A DNA stretch of 20,547 bases, from the IMG/VR virus record IMGVR_UViG_3300050024_000236, positions 1 through 20,547 of that record; one strand, given 5' to 3'. A program made the position numbers and the translations under genes. Below, piece by piece: positions 13,491 through 20,340 of this stretch. Under the pieces are notes generated by a model, which saw only the letters and a program-made list of their open reading frames with translations, was not told where the DNA came from and ran no database searches. The DNA is from a virus. The stretch's first letter is position 1, and every line of letters begins with the position of its first letter.

Positions 13491-13994
13491 ATGCACTACG
13501 AGATCATCGCGTCCATCCACAGCATCCCGAACCAGCTCAACGTCACCCAGCGCACGTCCCCGTTCTTCACGGACTGCCCGGTGATCGGGGCCCACTCGCT
13601 CAGGGATCGGAACCCCCTCAAGCTGGACGAGAAGGGGTGGCAGCGGCACCAGAAGGACCTTCGGCGCCTCTTCGAGGCCCACGCCATCGAGATCTTCGAG
13701 GTCGACGACAGCACCAAGCCGCCCAAGAAGATCAACATCCGGAAGATGCTGGCCGAGTCCAAGAGGGACCGGATGCCGGAGCCAACTCCGGAAGAGCCCA
13801 AGACCGAGGTCTCGGCCCCCGAGGAGACGAAGAACGTCCCAACCGAGATCCCTGCCACCGTCATCTCGGCCCCGACGGAGCCAGAGACCGAGGTGCAGCC
13901 CGAGCCCACTCCTGCTACCGTGGAGCCCGCGGCCCCTGTCGCAGAGCCCGTCGCCGAATCCCACAAGAAGGGCAAGAAGGGTCGCAAGGAGTAG
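13491..13994 (+). CDS. Unknown protein with Pro/Glu-rich tail, 167 aa
   Basis: The first 95 residues look folded (HYEIIASIHSIP, then a mixed helix-strand region ending in PPKKINIRKMLAES). Residues 96-158 are a low-complexity Pro/Glu/Thr/Ala stretch with repeated EPTP, SAPE and TEPE units, and the end is Lys-rich (SHKKGKKGRKE). GAAAGGA lies about ten bases before the ATG. It opens the block after the capsid terminator, so a promoter may lie in 13415-13480, but none is clear. Position suggests a head-completion or connector-associated protein; no family is recognised. The last codons carry the AAGGAG used by the next gene. Confidence 0.8.
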   Translation: MHYEIIASIHSIPNQLNVTQRTSPFFTDCPVIGAHSLRDRNPLKLDEKGWQRHQKDLRRLFEAHAIEIFEVDDSTKPPKKINIRKMLAESKRDRMPEPTPEEPKTEVSAPEETKNVPTEIPATVISAPTEPETEVQPEPTPATVEPAAPVAEPVAESHKKGKKGRKE

Positions 13995-13997
13995 CAC

Positions 13998-14408
13998 TTG
14001 AACGTCTACAACCTCACCGACAAGGACCTCCTCTTCCACAAGAAGAGCATCCCGCCCAATGGCGGCTCACAGAACTATCCGGAGCTGGACCCGCCCAAGG
14101 GCTTCATCCCGGACCGTGACCGGGAGCTCGAGAAGAAGAAGGTCGTCGCCTTCGGCACCCTGCCCTACTGGTGGAAGCTGCAGCAGAGCGTCAAGAAGGG
14201 ACCCCTCACTCGAGCCCAAGTCGAGGCCAGGGACGACATCAGGATCGAGAAGCTCGAGAAGCAGATCAAGGAGGGCGGCAACCCCCACATCGCCATCGTG
14301 TCTGTCATGGCGGGCAAGATCGCGGACGAGCTCAAGGTCGAGAGTCAGGCCAGGGCCATGATGCCGGCCGTGCCCGTTCCGGAGAAGGACAAGGGCAAGC
14401 GCAAGTAG
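13998..14408 (+). CDS. Unknown small protein, 136 aa, TTG start
   Basis: The TTG at 13998 is supported by AAGGAG (13986-13991) six bases upstream, and the gene begins three bases after the previous stop. The N-terminus is strand-like (NVYNLTDKDLLFHKKSIPPN), followed by FIPDRDRELEKKKVVAFGTL and a Trp-Trp pair. The C-terminal half is helical and charged. Small proteins with this type of N-terminus occur near capsid genes in uncultivated phages, but I know no function. The next gene has its ribosome site over this stop codon. Confidence 0.78.
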   Translation: MNVYNLTDKDLLFHKKSIPPNGGSQNYPELDPPKGFIPDRDRELEKKKVVAFGTLPYWWKLQQSVKKGPLTRAQVEARDDIRIEKLEKQIKEGGNPHIAIVSVMAGKIADELKVESQARAMMPAVPVPEKDKGKRK

Positions 14409-14426
14409 GAGGGGAAGGGAGCTGTC

Positions 14427-14948
14427 GTGGGTCACGATCATGATCATGGTCATCACGAGGAGCACCACGACCACAGTGATCTCCCGAATGCCCACCAGGA
14501 GCTGAACAGCTTCGTCAACCAGGTGCGGGGCTTCCTCCGGGACTACCCAGAGCTCAACCGCCTGGTCGCTGGCTACGAGAGCTCGAACCGCCAGATCGTC
14601 TGGGCCATCCTCGACACCCTGGACGACTACAACACCACTCCTCCCTTCACCCACTATGGCATCTCGAACTTCCCGTCCCTCAGCCTCCTGGTGCGAGGGA
14701 CGGTGAGTTCATTGCTCGAGTCCATCGGCCTGCTGCAGACCCGCAACCACCTCTCCTTCACGGACGGTGGCATCCAGGTCGGCATCAACGACAAGACCCC
14801 CTACATCCAGTCCTGGCTGCAGATGTTCCGCAACGCCTATGAGGCCAAGAAGGAACGCCAGAAGGTCGCCATCAACGTTGAGTCTGCGTGGGAAGGCGGC
14901 ATCTTTTCGGAGCTGCGCTTCATTAACAACTTTTACGGGGAATGGTGA
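14427..14948 (+). CDS. Unknown virion-type protein with His-rich N-terminus, 173 aa, GTG start
   Basis: The GTG at 14427 follows AGGAGGGGAAGGGAG. The first 18 residues contain eight His, mixed with Asp and Glu, and could bind divalent metal or simply be a flexible tail. The rest is helical (NSFVNQVRGFLRDYPELNRL, IVWAILDTLDDYNTTPP), with a conserved-looking core LLVRGTVSSLLESIGLLQTR and FTDGGIQVGINDKTP. The position after the capsid gene would fit a head-tail connector, but this is inference. The last 20 codons switch codon use: TTT for Phe appears twice although every earlier Phe in the gene is TTC. This may mark sequence altered by the adjacent homing gene. Confidence 0.82.
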   Translation: MGHDHDHGHHEEHHDHSDLPNAHQELNSFVNQVRGFLRDYPELNRLVAGYESSNRQIVWAILDTLDDYNTTPPFTHYGISNFPSLSLLVRGTVSSLLESIGLLQTRNHLSFTDGGIQVGINDKTPYIQSWLQMFRNAYEAKKERQKVAINVESAWEGGIFSELRFINNFYGEW

Positions 14949-14967
14949 GTCTTTCTCCAGTAAGTGG

Positions 14968-14996
14968 TTGACACGGCCCATTGTTCGTGCTTTCTA
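14968..14996 (+). promoter_or_regulatory. Possible promoter of the HNH endonuclease gene
   Basis: A perfect TTGACA lies at 14968-14973 in the 82-base gap before the HNH gene. At 17 bases spacing the -10 region is TTTCTA (14991-14996), a poor match to TATAAT; TAGGTA or TACAAG slightly further on are alternatives. Free-standing homing genes often bring their own promoter, which makes this worth noting despite the weak -10. Confidence 0.3.
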
Positions 14997-15030
14997 GGTA
15001 CAAGAGAGAGGCACTAACAGGAGGCCCCAA

Positions 15031-16059
15031 ATGCCGACCAGAAAAATCGACATTCCACTTGCTGTGAGGATGTACTTTGAGGAGGGGAAATCCGAAGAAC
15101 AAATCGCCCCAGTTTTTGGAGTGTACCCGGCAAGTATTGGGCAGGCTTTGAAGGCCGCAGGCTACACTCTTAGAGGTCAGGGAGAGGCTCGGACTGGGGT
15201 ATCAGCCGAGTGGAATCTCATCAGAACTCCAGACCTCGAAAATCAAGTAAGGCATCTGTACCTAGACGAGCAGAGATCTCCCAAGTACATCGCAGAAGCT
15301 ATGGGGCACTCGGCCACCTGGGTAAACGCCACCCTTGACCGTCTGGGGATCCCTCGAAGAACCCGGTTGGAGGCCTTTGCTCTTCGCTCTCACCGTGCCC
15401 TAGGTGGTGAGTTTACGAAGGAGCAGATTGAGCTGGCTATGGCAGAAGTCGAAGGCAATGCCACTGAGTGTGCGAAGAACCTCAACATCAAGTACACAAG
15501 TCTCATCGGCATCTGTGACAGATTCGGAATCTCAAGACGCGCTTCTCCTGGAAGGATGTCTGACCCTCTCCCTTCCTGGATCAATGAGGCAATAGAACTC
15601 TCCAAGCAGCACGTTCTTCACTCTGACATTGCCGCCAAGTACGGGGTTACCTACGAGAAGCTCTCCTACCTGTTTCGGAAGGTAGGACACAAGGGCATCA
15701 CCGGTCGTCCTGGGGTACGAGACCCTTTTCCCAGAACCATAATGGGCCAGAAGTTGCGGCTCAAAAGGGAGTTTGTCAAAGAAGGTGGCTGGACTTGCGA
15801 AGTTTGTGGGGAGCCTCTTCACCTCATCATGGCCCACATCTGGGAGAGGCGTGACCGTGGGCCTATGGAGAAGGACAACATCCTCATCCTCTGTGGAAAA
15901 CACCACGATCGGTTCGACAAGCCCCAGTACGGAGCTTTGACTCCTCAAGAGTTCGAGAAGATCAAGGCCCGAGTTCGCTTTGCCGAACAGAAGTACAAGG
16001 GAAGGCCCTGCACAGACGGGAGCCCCTGGCCCGGCCGACTTTTCTATGCCGGCTGGTAG
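15031..16059 (+). CDS. Free-standing HNH homing endonuclease with four HTH-like units, 342 aa
   Basis: The C-terminal HNH nuclease is clear: CEVCGEPLHLIMAHI (Cys256, Cys259, His269), then DNILILCGKHHDRFD (Asn283, Cys288, His291, His292). These give the catalytic His-Asn-His and a zinc site. The N-terminal 225 residues hold four helix-turn-helix-like repeats, at about 8-47 (KSEEQIAPVFGVYPASIGQA), 69-111 (YIAEAMGHSATWVNATLDRL), 129-170 (ECAKNLNIKYTSLIGICDRF) and 184-222 (DIAAKYGVTYEKLSYLFRKV). They presumably read a long target site. AGGAGG lies nine bases before the ATG. Base composition is visibly less GC-rich than the neighbours, and rarer codons are used, consistent with recent transfer. 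It stands between two structural genes and is followed by a hairpin. It is not inside a recognisable intron. Confidence 0.92.
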   Translation: MPTRKIDIPLAVRMYFEEGKSEEQIAPVFGVYPASIGQALKAAGYTLRGQGEARTGVSAEWNLIRTPDLENQVRHLYLDEQRSPKYIAEAMGHSATWVNATLDRLGIPRRTRLEAFALRSHRALGGEFTKEQIELAMAEVEGNATECAKNLNIKYTSLIGICDRFGISRRASPGRMSDPLPSWINEAIELSKQHVLHSDIAAKYGVTYEKLSYLFRKVGHKGITGRPGVRDPFPRTIMGQKLRLKREFVKEGGWTCEVCGEPLHLIMAHIWERRDRGPMEKDNILILCGKHHDRFDKPQYGALTPQEFEKIKARVRFAEQKYKGRPCTDGSPWPGRLFYAGW

Positions 16060-16078
16060 GTGTCGATGTAATCTGTCT

Positions 16079-16101
16079 GAAGAAGGGCTCCACCCTTCTT
16101 C
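16079..16101 (+). terminator. Hairpin after the HNH gene
   Basis: GAAGAAGGG (16079-16087) and CCCTTCTTC (16093-16101) form a perfect nine-base-pair stem with loop CTCCA, followed by TTAGCC. It begins 20 bases after the HNH stop codon and would insulate the homing gene from the next structural gene. Confidence 0.55.
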
Positions 16102-16125
16102 TTAGCCATCAGAGGCGCGCAGCCT

Positions 16126-16560
16126 ATGAACATCTGCTCCTTCCTCGCCTCCGAAGACGAGATGCACAAGATCGCTGGAGCCCTGAACAGGGCCATCAAG
16201 TCCCCCGCGGCCATCGGGGCAGCCATTGGTGGTGTCTCCAGCGCCATCCACAACGCTCGGGGAGAGCTGAAGAAGCGCAACCTCGAGGACTACCTCGTGG
16301 ACAAGAGCCTGGTGCAGGAGAACCGCAAGAAGCGCCTGAAGAGGCTGGTGGCTGACACTGCCCTCTCTGCTGGAGGCGGAGCCCTCATCGGCCACGTAGG
16401 AGCCAAGGGGATCAAGGCCCTGCAGGGCAAGGCCACGGACACTGCCAAAGCCATGGGCAAGACCATGGGTGATGCTCAGGGCGAGGGCATCAAGAACCAC
16501 ATCGAGGACGTGAACATCCGCAAGGTCCTCAACCCCTTCAAGCGCAAGCCCAAGACCTAG
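16126..16560 (+). CDS. Unknown small basic protein, 144 aa, with N-terminal KIA motif
   Basis: The N-terminus reads FLASEDEMHKIAGAL, matching the aromatic/acidic then Lys-Ile-Ala pattern of the proteins at 9557 and 19287. Two glycine-rich hydrophobic segments follow (PAAIGAAIGGVSSAI, 27-41; ALSAGGGALIGHVGAKG, 79-95), separated by a strongly basic helix (about 48-73). Such proteins could associate with DNA or membrane, or be packaged in the head. No family is recognised. The ribosome site is weak (AGAGG about ten bases upstream). The stop codon is followed directly by the AGGAG of the next small gene. Confidence 0.78.
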   Translation: MNICSFLASEDEMHKIAGALNRAIKSPAAIGAAIGGVSSAIHNARGELKKRNLEDYLVDKSLVQENRKKRLKRLVADTALSAGGGALIGHVGAKGIKALQGKATDTAKAMGKTMGDAQGEGIKNHIEDVNIRKVLNPFKRKPKT

Positions 16561-16569
16561 GAGTCTTCC

Positions 16570-16707
16570 ATGCGAAGCCAGTACTTCATGACCTCGAACG
16601 ACCTCACCGCGTTCGTGAACAAGCAGGCCCCGGCCGTCACTGTGGTCGCCATCACCTTCGACGCCGCCAGCGGCCAGTTCGTCCTCTTCTACACTCCTGG
16701 CGTGTAG
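16570..16707 (+). CDS. Unknown mini-protein, 45 aa
   Basis: ATG at 16570 has AGGAG eight bases upstream, overlapping the end of the previous gene, and the frame ends with TAG at 16705-16707. The protein reads as a short helix (TSNDLTAFVNKQA) followed by two strands (AVTVVAITFDAAS and GQFVLFYTPGV), so a small alpha-beta unit is plausible. It fills what would otherwise be an unexplained 190-base gap in a tightly packed operon, and its codon use matches the native genes. Function unknown. Confidence 0.6.
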   Translation: MRSQYFMTSNDLTAFVNKQAPAVTVVAITFDAASGQFVLFYTPGV

Positions 16708-16753
16708 TCGCTGCTTCCTGCACCAGGGCTGTTGGAATAGGCTCGGAGACGCC

Positions 16754-17203
16754 ATGAACGAGCTCACCTTCCTTCGAGCGCTGTCGAACGGCGGCTTCCG
16801 CAAGGAAGCTGGAGTGGGCAACTTCGCCAGGGCTGCTCTGGGCGAGGTGGCGAAGGCTGTTCGCGATCATGCCCCAGAGATTGGTGCGGCCCTGGTTGGG
16901 GCTGTGGCTCTCGGTGGTGGCCAGTACCTCATGTCCCGGCCTCGGGACGGAGGCAAGGCACCCTCTCTCGACCAGCTTGCCAATCGAGCCATCGATCGCT
17001 CTTCCAAGGACTTGGAGGCAAAGGCGAAGCTGGAACACCGACCTCTGTCTTTCCGAGAGGGAACTCAAGCAGCTATCGCATCTGCTGCGTCCCGAGTGGC
17101 CGACGTTGGGGCCAGGCATCCAGGCACGACCGCCCTCATGGCTGCCCCAGTCGGAGCAACCGCAGCCCTGGCTCTTCTCAGATTCATTCGACCGCCTCAG
17201 TAG
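16754..17203 (+). CDS. Unknown Ala-rich protein with two hydrophobic segments, 149 aa
   Basis: The N-terminus (LTFLRALSNGGFRKEAGVGNFARAAL) again carries a helix ending in Lys, one residue, Ala, Gly. Residues 43-59 (IGAALVGAVALGGGQYL) and 125-145 (TTALMAAPVGATAALALLRF) are long enough to cross a membrane or to pack as buried hairpin helices. The loop between them is charged. CGGAGACG precedes the ATG. The next gene starts nine bases after this stop, whose codon overlaps its ribosome site. A membrane-active or internal virion protein are both possible; no family recognised. Confidence 0.78.
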   Translation: MNELTFLRALSNGGFRKEAGVGNFARAALGEVAKAVRDHAPEIGAALVGAVALGGGQYLMSRPRDGGKAPSLDQLANRAIDRSSKDLEAKAKLEHRPLSFREGTQAAIASAASRVADVGARHPGTTALMAAPVGATAALALLRFIRPPQ

Positions 17204-17212
17204 GGAGATCTC

Positions 17213-18433
17213 ATGGACCCGATGACCAAGATGGCCAGTGCTCTCAGCGATGGAGCTGAGGAGCTCGAGGAGACTCTCGAGTCCATGACCGTCGACCAGC
17301 TCGACGAGTTCATCAAGAACGGAGGGGAGGGCTCCTTCATCGGCCAGCTTGCTCTCGCTCAGACCCAGGAGTGGGAAGAGAAGACTGCGATGGCCGTGAA
17401 GATGGGCATGGAGATGGCCAAGGAGGCCTTCTCTGTGACGGAGAAGGGGCACAAGTTCGACGTCTCCGAGGCCAAGATGAAGGAGCGTCAGGGGGCCGAG
17501 GAATTCGCCCATGCTGAGAAGCACAAGGGCTTCGGCAAGGACTCCAAGTTCCTTGATCGCATGAGGTTCGGTCTCAGCAACACCGCCCTGGAGAATGAGC
17601 CGCGGCACCAGGCCTACGTCGCCCGGAAGCACAGCGAGGGCAAGAACGCCTACAACCCCTTCGGCGGGGCCCTCACCCCCTCCAAGTACGAGAAGGGTGC
17701 GGATCCAAAGCATCGAGGCCAGTACGGCTCTTTCCTCAAGGGAAAGGGGAAGGAGAAGACCAGTGCTGTCTTCCCCATGACCAGCCACTATGAAGTGACC
17801 CTGGATGAGAATGGCAAGGCCACTGGCCTCTCCGATGTCGTCCAGCAGCTCGCCCACCTCCCCACCGGCCTGAAGACGGTGCGGGTCTCGGCTGATGAAG
17901 AGCTCGAGAAGACCTCTGCGGTCAAGGAGAAGACGGCCATCGGAATGCCTGCGATGGGCAACATCGCCGCCAAGGTGGCCCCCATCGCCGGCAAGGCCCT
18001 CCACGGCCTCGTGGGCTCAAGGGCAGGGGCTGTCGGTGGTGGCGCTGCACTCGGCGCAGGTCTGGGTGCCGCTCGAGGGCTGATCAAGAACCCCGGTACC
18101 GACCCGGCCACGGGACAGCAGCGCAGCCGCCTCTGGGCGGGGGCCAAAGGTGCAGTTGTCGGTGGCGGCCTTGGCGCTGGTGCTGGCTACGGGGCTTCGC
18201 AGCTCGCCAGGACTGCGGCCACCAGCTCTGGGGCCATCGGCAAGGCCACCCGGGGAGCAATGGGTAGCGTTGCCGGTGACGTTGCTGGGGGTGCTCAGCG
18301 GATGAAGACCCTCAACTTCGCCACCAGGGCCAGGGCTGCGGCTGCTCCAGCCGCTGCTGCAGCTCCGAAGGTGGTTCAGGCCTCCATCGACTTCAGCAAG
18401 CTCGCCGCCGACTTCAGGAAGAGGACCTGGTAG
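17213..18433 (+). CDS. Unknown multi-motif structural protein with glycine-zipper region, 406 aa
   Basis: The N-terminal 75 residues are acidic and helical (MTKMASALSDGAEELEETLE). A basic middle part holds AEKHKGFGKDSKFLDRMRFG and PFGGALTPSKYEKGADPKHR. The C-terminal part (about 245-360) is a long Gly/Ala-rich zipper (GGGAALGAGLGAARG, GGGLGAGAGYGASQL), and the end is FSKLAADFRKRTW. The short motif occurs at EKTA (56-59), EKTS (181-184), EKTS (232-235) and EKTA (239-242). Glycine-zipper regions of this type occur in membrane-penetrating and head-internal proteins, so an ejected internal protein is an option. AGGGAG lies six bases before the ATG. Function is not assigned. Confidence 0.82.
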   Translation: MDPMTKMASALSDGAEELEETLESMTVDQLDEFIKNGGEGSFIGQLALAQTQEWEEKTAMAVKMGMEMAKEAFSVTEKGHKFDVSEAKMKERQGAEEFAHAEKHKGFGKDSKFLDRMRFGLSNTALENEPRHQAYVARKHSEGKNAYNPFGGALTPSKYEKGADPKHRGQYGSFLKGKGKEKTSAVFPMTSHYEVTLDENGKATGLSDVVQQLAHLPTGLKTVRVSADEELEKTSAVKEKTAIGMPAMGNIAAKVAPIAGKALHGLVGSRAGAVGGGAALGAGLGAARGLIKNPGTDPATGQQRSRLWAGAKGAVVGGGLGAGAGYGASQLARTAATSSGAIGKATRGAMGSVAGDVAGGAQRMKTLNFATRARAAAAPAAAAAPKVVQASIDFSKLAADFRKRTW

Positions 18434-18436
18434 CCA

Positions 18437-19348
18437 ATGTTGACTGTGACCAGCCTCCGAGCGGTCAGTATGGATCTGGATCACATCGACGTGTTCTGGG
18501 AGATAGGCCCTGTGCCTGGGCCCAAGGCAGACGAAGACCGGCACGAGATCTTCGACTACCAGTTCTTCCTCTCCCGGTCCGAAGCGATGATGGGGCCCTA
18601 CCAGCCAGTGGCTGGGCCTCTTCGTGACCAGTATTGGGTGAGAGACATCCAGGTCTCTCTTCTTCACAACTGGCGCGACTTCTTCTACAAGCTCCTGGTT
18701 CTTCATGTCCCCACTGGGGAAACTCTACAGGTTGGACCAACCTCGTTCAGCCAGCCGGCTCCGGACCTCATTGCCTCCGAGATCATGCACCAGGAGGATG
18801 TGCTCTTCCGGGAGTTCATCGGAAGACGCTGCTGGCTCTTCCCAGCTCGCACCTTCGGGCCTCGGTGTTCCTGCTTCGACGTCTACTCAGGGCGCAGGAC
18901 TCGGTCAGGCCACAAGATGTGCTTCGACACGGGCTTCCTCGGGGGCTTCTTGTCCCCTGTTGAGGTCTTCGTGCAGATCGATCCACCCGGCAAGAGCGCC
19001 CAGGCAACGGCCCTGACGGAGCTGCAGCCGGGTGACACTTCCGCTCGGATGATCTGCTTCCCACCAGTCAACCCCAAGGACATACTGGTGGAGTCCGAGA
19101 ACGTCCGCTGGAGGGTCGTCAGGGTCTCCACCACGCAACGTCTCCGGACGACGGTGCATCAAGAACTGACTATCCACCAGATCCCCAAGGGAGACGTTGA
19201 ATACGACCTACCGGTCAACGTGGATCTCAAGAACCTCTCCCCCTCTGCAGCCCGAAACTTCACCAACCCGAGCAACGTGAAAAACGATGCGGACTACTCC
19301 GACATCTTCGACTTTTGGAGCGGAAAGACTGGCGGGACTCTTCGATGA
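18437..19348 (+). CDS. Putative virion structural protein with Cys/His motif, 303 aa
   Basis: The N-terminal 100 residues are strand-rich and look like a fibronectin-type or similar beta domain (HIDVFWEIGP, then FDYQFFLSRSE and FYKLLVLHVPTG). Residues 141-170 contain a Cys/His cluster (Cys144, Cys146, His159, Cys162) followed by DTGFLGGFLSPVEVFVQID, which resembles a zinc site in head- or neck-associated proteins of uncultivated phages. The C-terminal part is again beta-rich. The start lies three bases after the previous stop, with AGGAC about 11 bases upstream. The last 62 bases overlap the next gene if that one starts at 19287. A connector or neck role is plausible but unproven. Confidence 0.85.
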   Translation: MLTVTSLRAVSMDLDHIDVFWEIGPVPGPKADEDRHEIFDYQFFLSRSEAMMGPYQPVAGPLRDQYWVRDIQVSLLHNWRDFFYKLLVLHVPTGETLQVGPTSFSQPAPDLIASEIMHQEDVLFREFIGRRCWLFPARTFGPRCSCFDVYSGRRTRSGHKMCFDTGFLGGFLSPVEVFVQIDPPGKSAQATALTELQPGDTSARMICFPPVNPKDILVESENVRWRVVRVSTTQRLRTTVHQELTIHQIPKGDVEYDLPVNVDLKNLSPSAARNFTNPSNVKNDADYSDIFDFWSGKTGGTLR

Positions 19349-19631
19349 GCTTTCGAAGATAGCCGAGGCCACAGCTCCAGAAGCGAAGAAGCCCACCTTG
19401 AAGAAGTGGTTGACGAACTCCGCCCTCATCGCAGGTGGGGCTGGAGTTGGGACGGCTGTGGCCATGGTGGGGGACAAGCTGCTCGGGGCCAAGCTCGGTC
19501 CAATCTGGCAGCGCCTGGATCCCAAGGCCAAGAAGTACATCATCGGCCCTCTGCTTGGGGCGGCGATGGTCTGCTCTGGCCTGGCTGCGCAGAAGTTGAT
19601 GATGGAGAGGAGCAAGAAGGACCGTGAGTGA
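19287..19631 (+). CDS. Unknown small protein with KIA motif and two hydrophobic segments, up to 114 aa
   Basis: The conserved-looking part begins RLAGLFDELSKIAEA (14-28), the same N-terminal pattern as in the proteins at 9557 and 16126. Two hydrophobic stretches follow: ALIAGGAGVGTAVAMVG (46-62) and YIIGPLLGAAMVCSGLAA (84-101). The ATG at 19287 lies inside the previous gene and has no good ribosome site. There is no ATG, GTG or TTG between it and the motif; only CTG at 19329 has a GGAG eight bases upstream, and would place the motif at the N-terminus. The true start is therefore uncertain. The stop codon overlaps the GTG of the GIY-YIG gene. Possibly membrane-associated or packaged; function unknown. 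Confidence 0.72.
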   Translation: MRTTPTSSTFGAERLAGLFDELSKIAEATAPEAKKPTLKKWLTNSALIAGGAGVGTAVAMVGDKLLGAKLGPIWQRLDPKAKKYIIGPLLGAAMVCSGLAAQKLMMERSKKDRE

Positions 19632-20340
19632 GAGTGTTCCATCAGGCGGAGACTTCATAGTCTATGGGCTATGCGAGCCTGATACTGGGCTCTTGCGATA
19701 CATCGGCAAGACTGCCAATGGAATGAGAAGGATTAGGCTCCACTTTTCACCGTCAAAGTTGAAGAGGGACGGCCGTACCCGGAAGGCGAACTGGATACGC
19801 TCCCTCTTGGCTAAGGGATTGAAGCCAAAAGTCGTCATCTTAGAAGAGTTTGAGAGTGAGTCTCCTCTCAATGAGCAGGAGATTTTCTACATCTCCTACT
19901 TCAGATTCCTAGGATGCGACCTCACAAACTTGACTGTGGGTGGAGACGGGGCAAAGGGCTACTGCCCTCCTCCAGAACTCAGAGCCTACCTGTCAGAGTG
20001 TGCGAAAAGGCAGCATGTGGAAAATCCAGATCTCAAATTCAGACTTGGCAAACTTGCCAAGAAGCGTTGGGAAGACCTGGCCTATCGCCACCGCATGACT
20101 GAGATATCAAAGAGTCAGAAACACTCCGAGGAAACAAAGAGACGAATAGGTGATGCTGGGCGTGGACGAATTATCTCTCTCGAGCAGCGCAAGAGGATCT
20201 CGGAGGCTAGAAAAGGCCGGAACCTGAGCCCAGAACATAGGGCTAAGATCTCGGCTTCCCGGAAGGGTCAAAAGCTGTCAGAAGAGCACAAGAAGAAGAT
20301 CTCCAGTTCTCTGCTGGCCTCCTCACGGAAGACTGCATGA
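19624..20340 (+). CDS. Free-standing GIY-YIG homing endonuclease with NUMOD3-like repeats, 238 aa
   Basis: The nuclease domain shows IVYGLCEPDTGLLRYIGKT (12-30, the GIY-YIG pair in degenerate form), an Arg-rich stretch, the acidic LNEQEIFYI (catalytic Glu84 or Glu86) and LTNLTVGGDG. The C-terminal region contains four 17-residue NUMOD3-like units, beginning HSEETKRRI (167), ISLEQRKRI (184), LSPEHRAKI (201) and LSEEHKKKI (218), which bind DNA. Its first eight residues, MSESVPSG, are not part of the domain. They match residues 4-8 (SVPSG) of the following gene and are probably that gene's original start. The GTG start is preceded by AAGGA and overlaps the previous stop. Base composition is less GC-rich than its neighbours. 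It ends ATGA, overlapping the start of the next gene. Confidence 0.93.
   Translation: MSESVPSGGDFIVYGLCEPDTGLLRYIGKTANGMRRIRLHFSPSKLKRDGRTRKANWIRSLLAKGLKPKVVILEEFESESPLNEQEIFYISYFRFLGCDLTNLTVGGDGAKGYCPPPELRAYLSECAKRQHVENPDLKFRLGKLAKKRWEDLAYRHRMTEISKSQKHSEETKRRIGDAGRGRIISLEQRKRISEARKGRNLSPEHRAKISASRKGQKLSEEHKKKISSSLLASSRKTA
19633..19648 (+). repeat. 16-bp direct repeat, left copy
   Basis: AGTGTTCCATCAGGCG lies in codons 4-8 of the GIY-YIG gene. The identical sequence occurs at 20346-20361, 713 bases away, in codons 4-8 of the following gene and in the same reading phase. Confidence 0.9.

Noticed and set aside
14949-16125. Group I intron around the HNH gene
   Set aside because: I see no intron core elements, and the neighbouring genes look complete on each side. 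A free-standing homing gene fits better.
16652-18004. 450-residue minus-strand frame
   Set aside because: It is opposite three well-spaced plus-strand genes, has no recognised domain, and its composition mirrors the coding strand.
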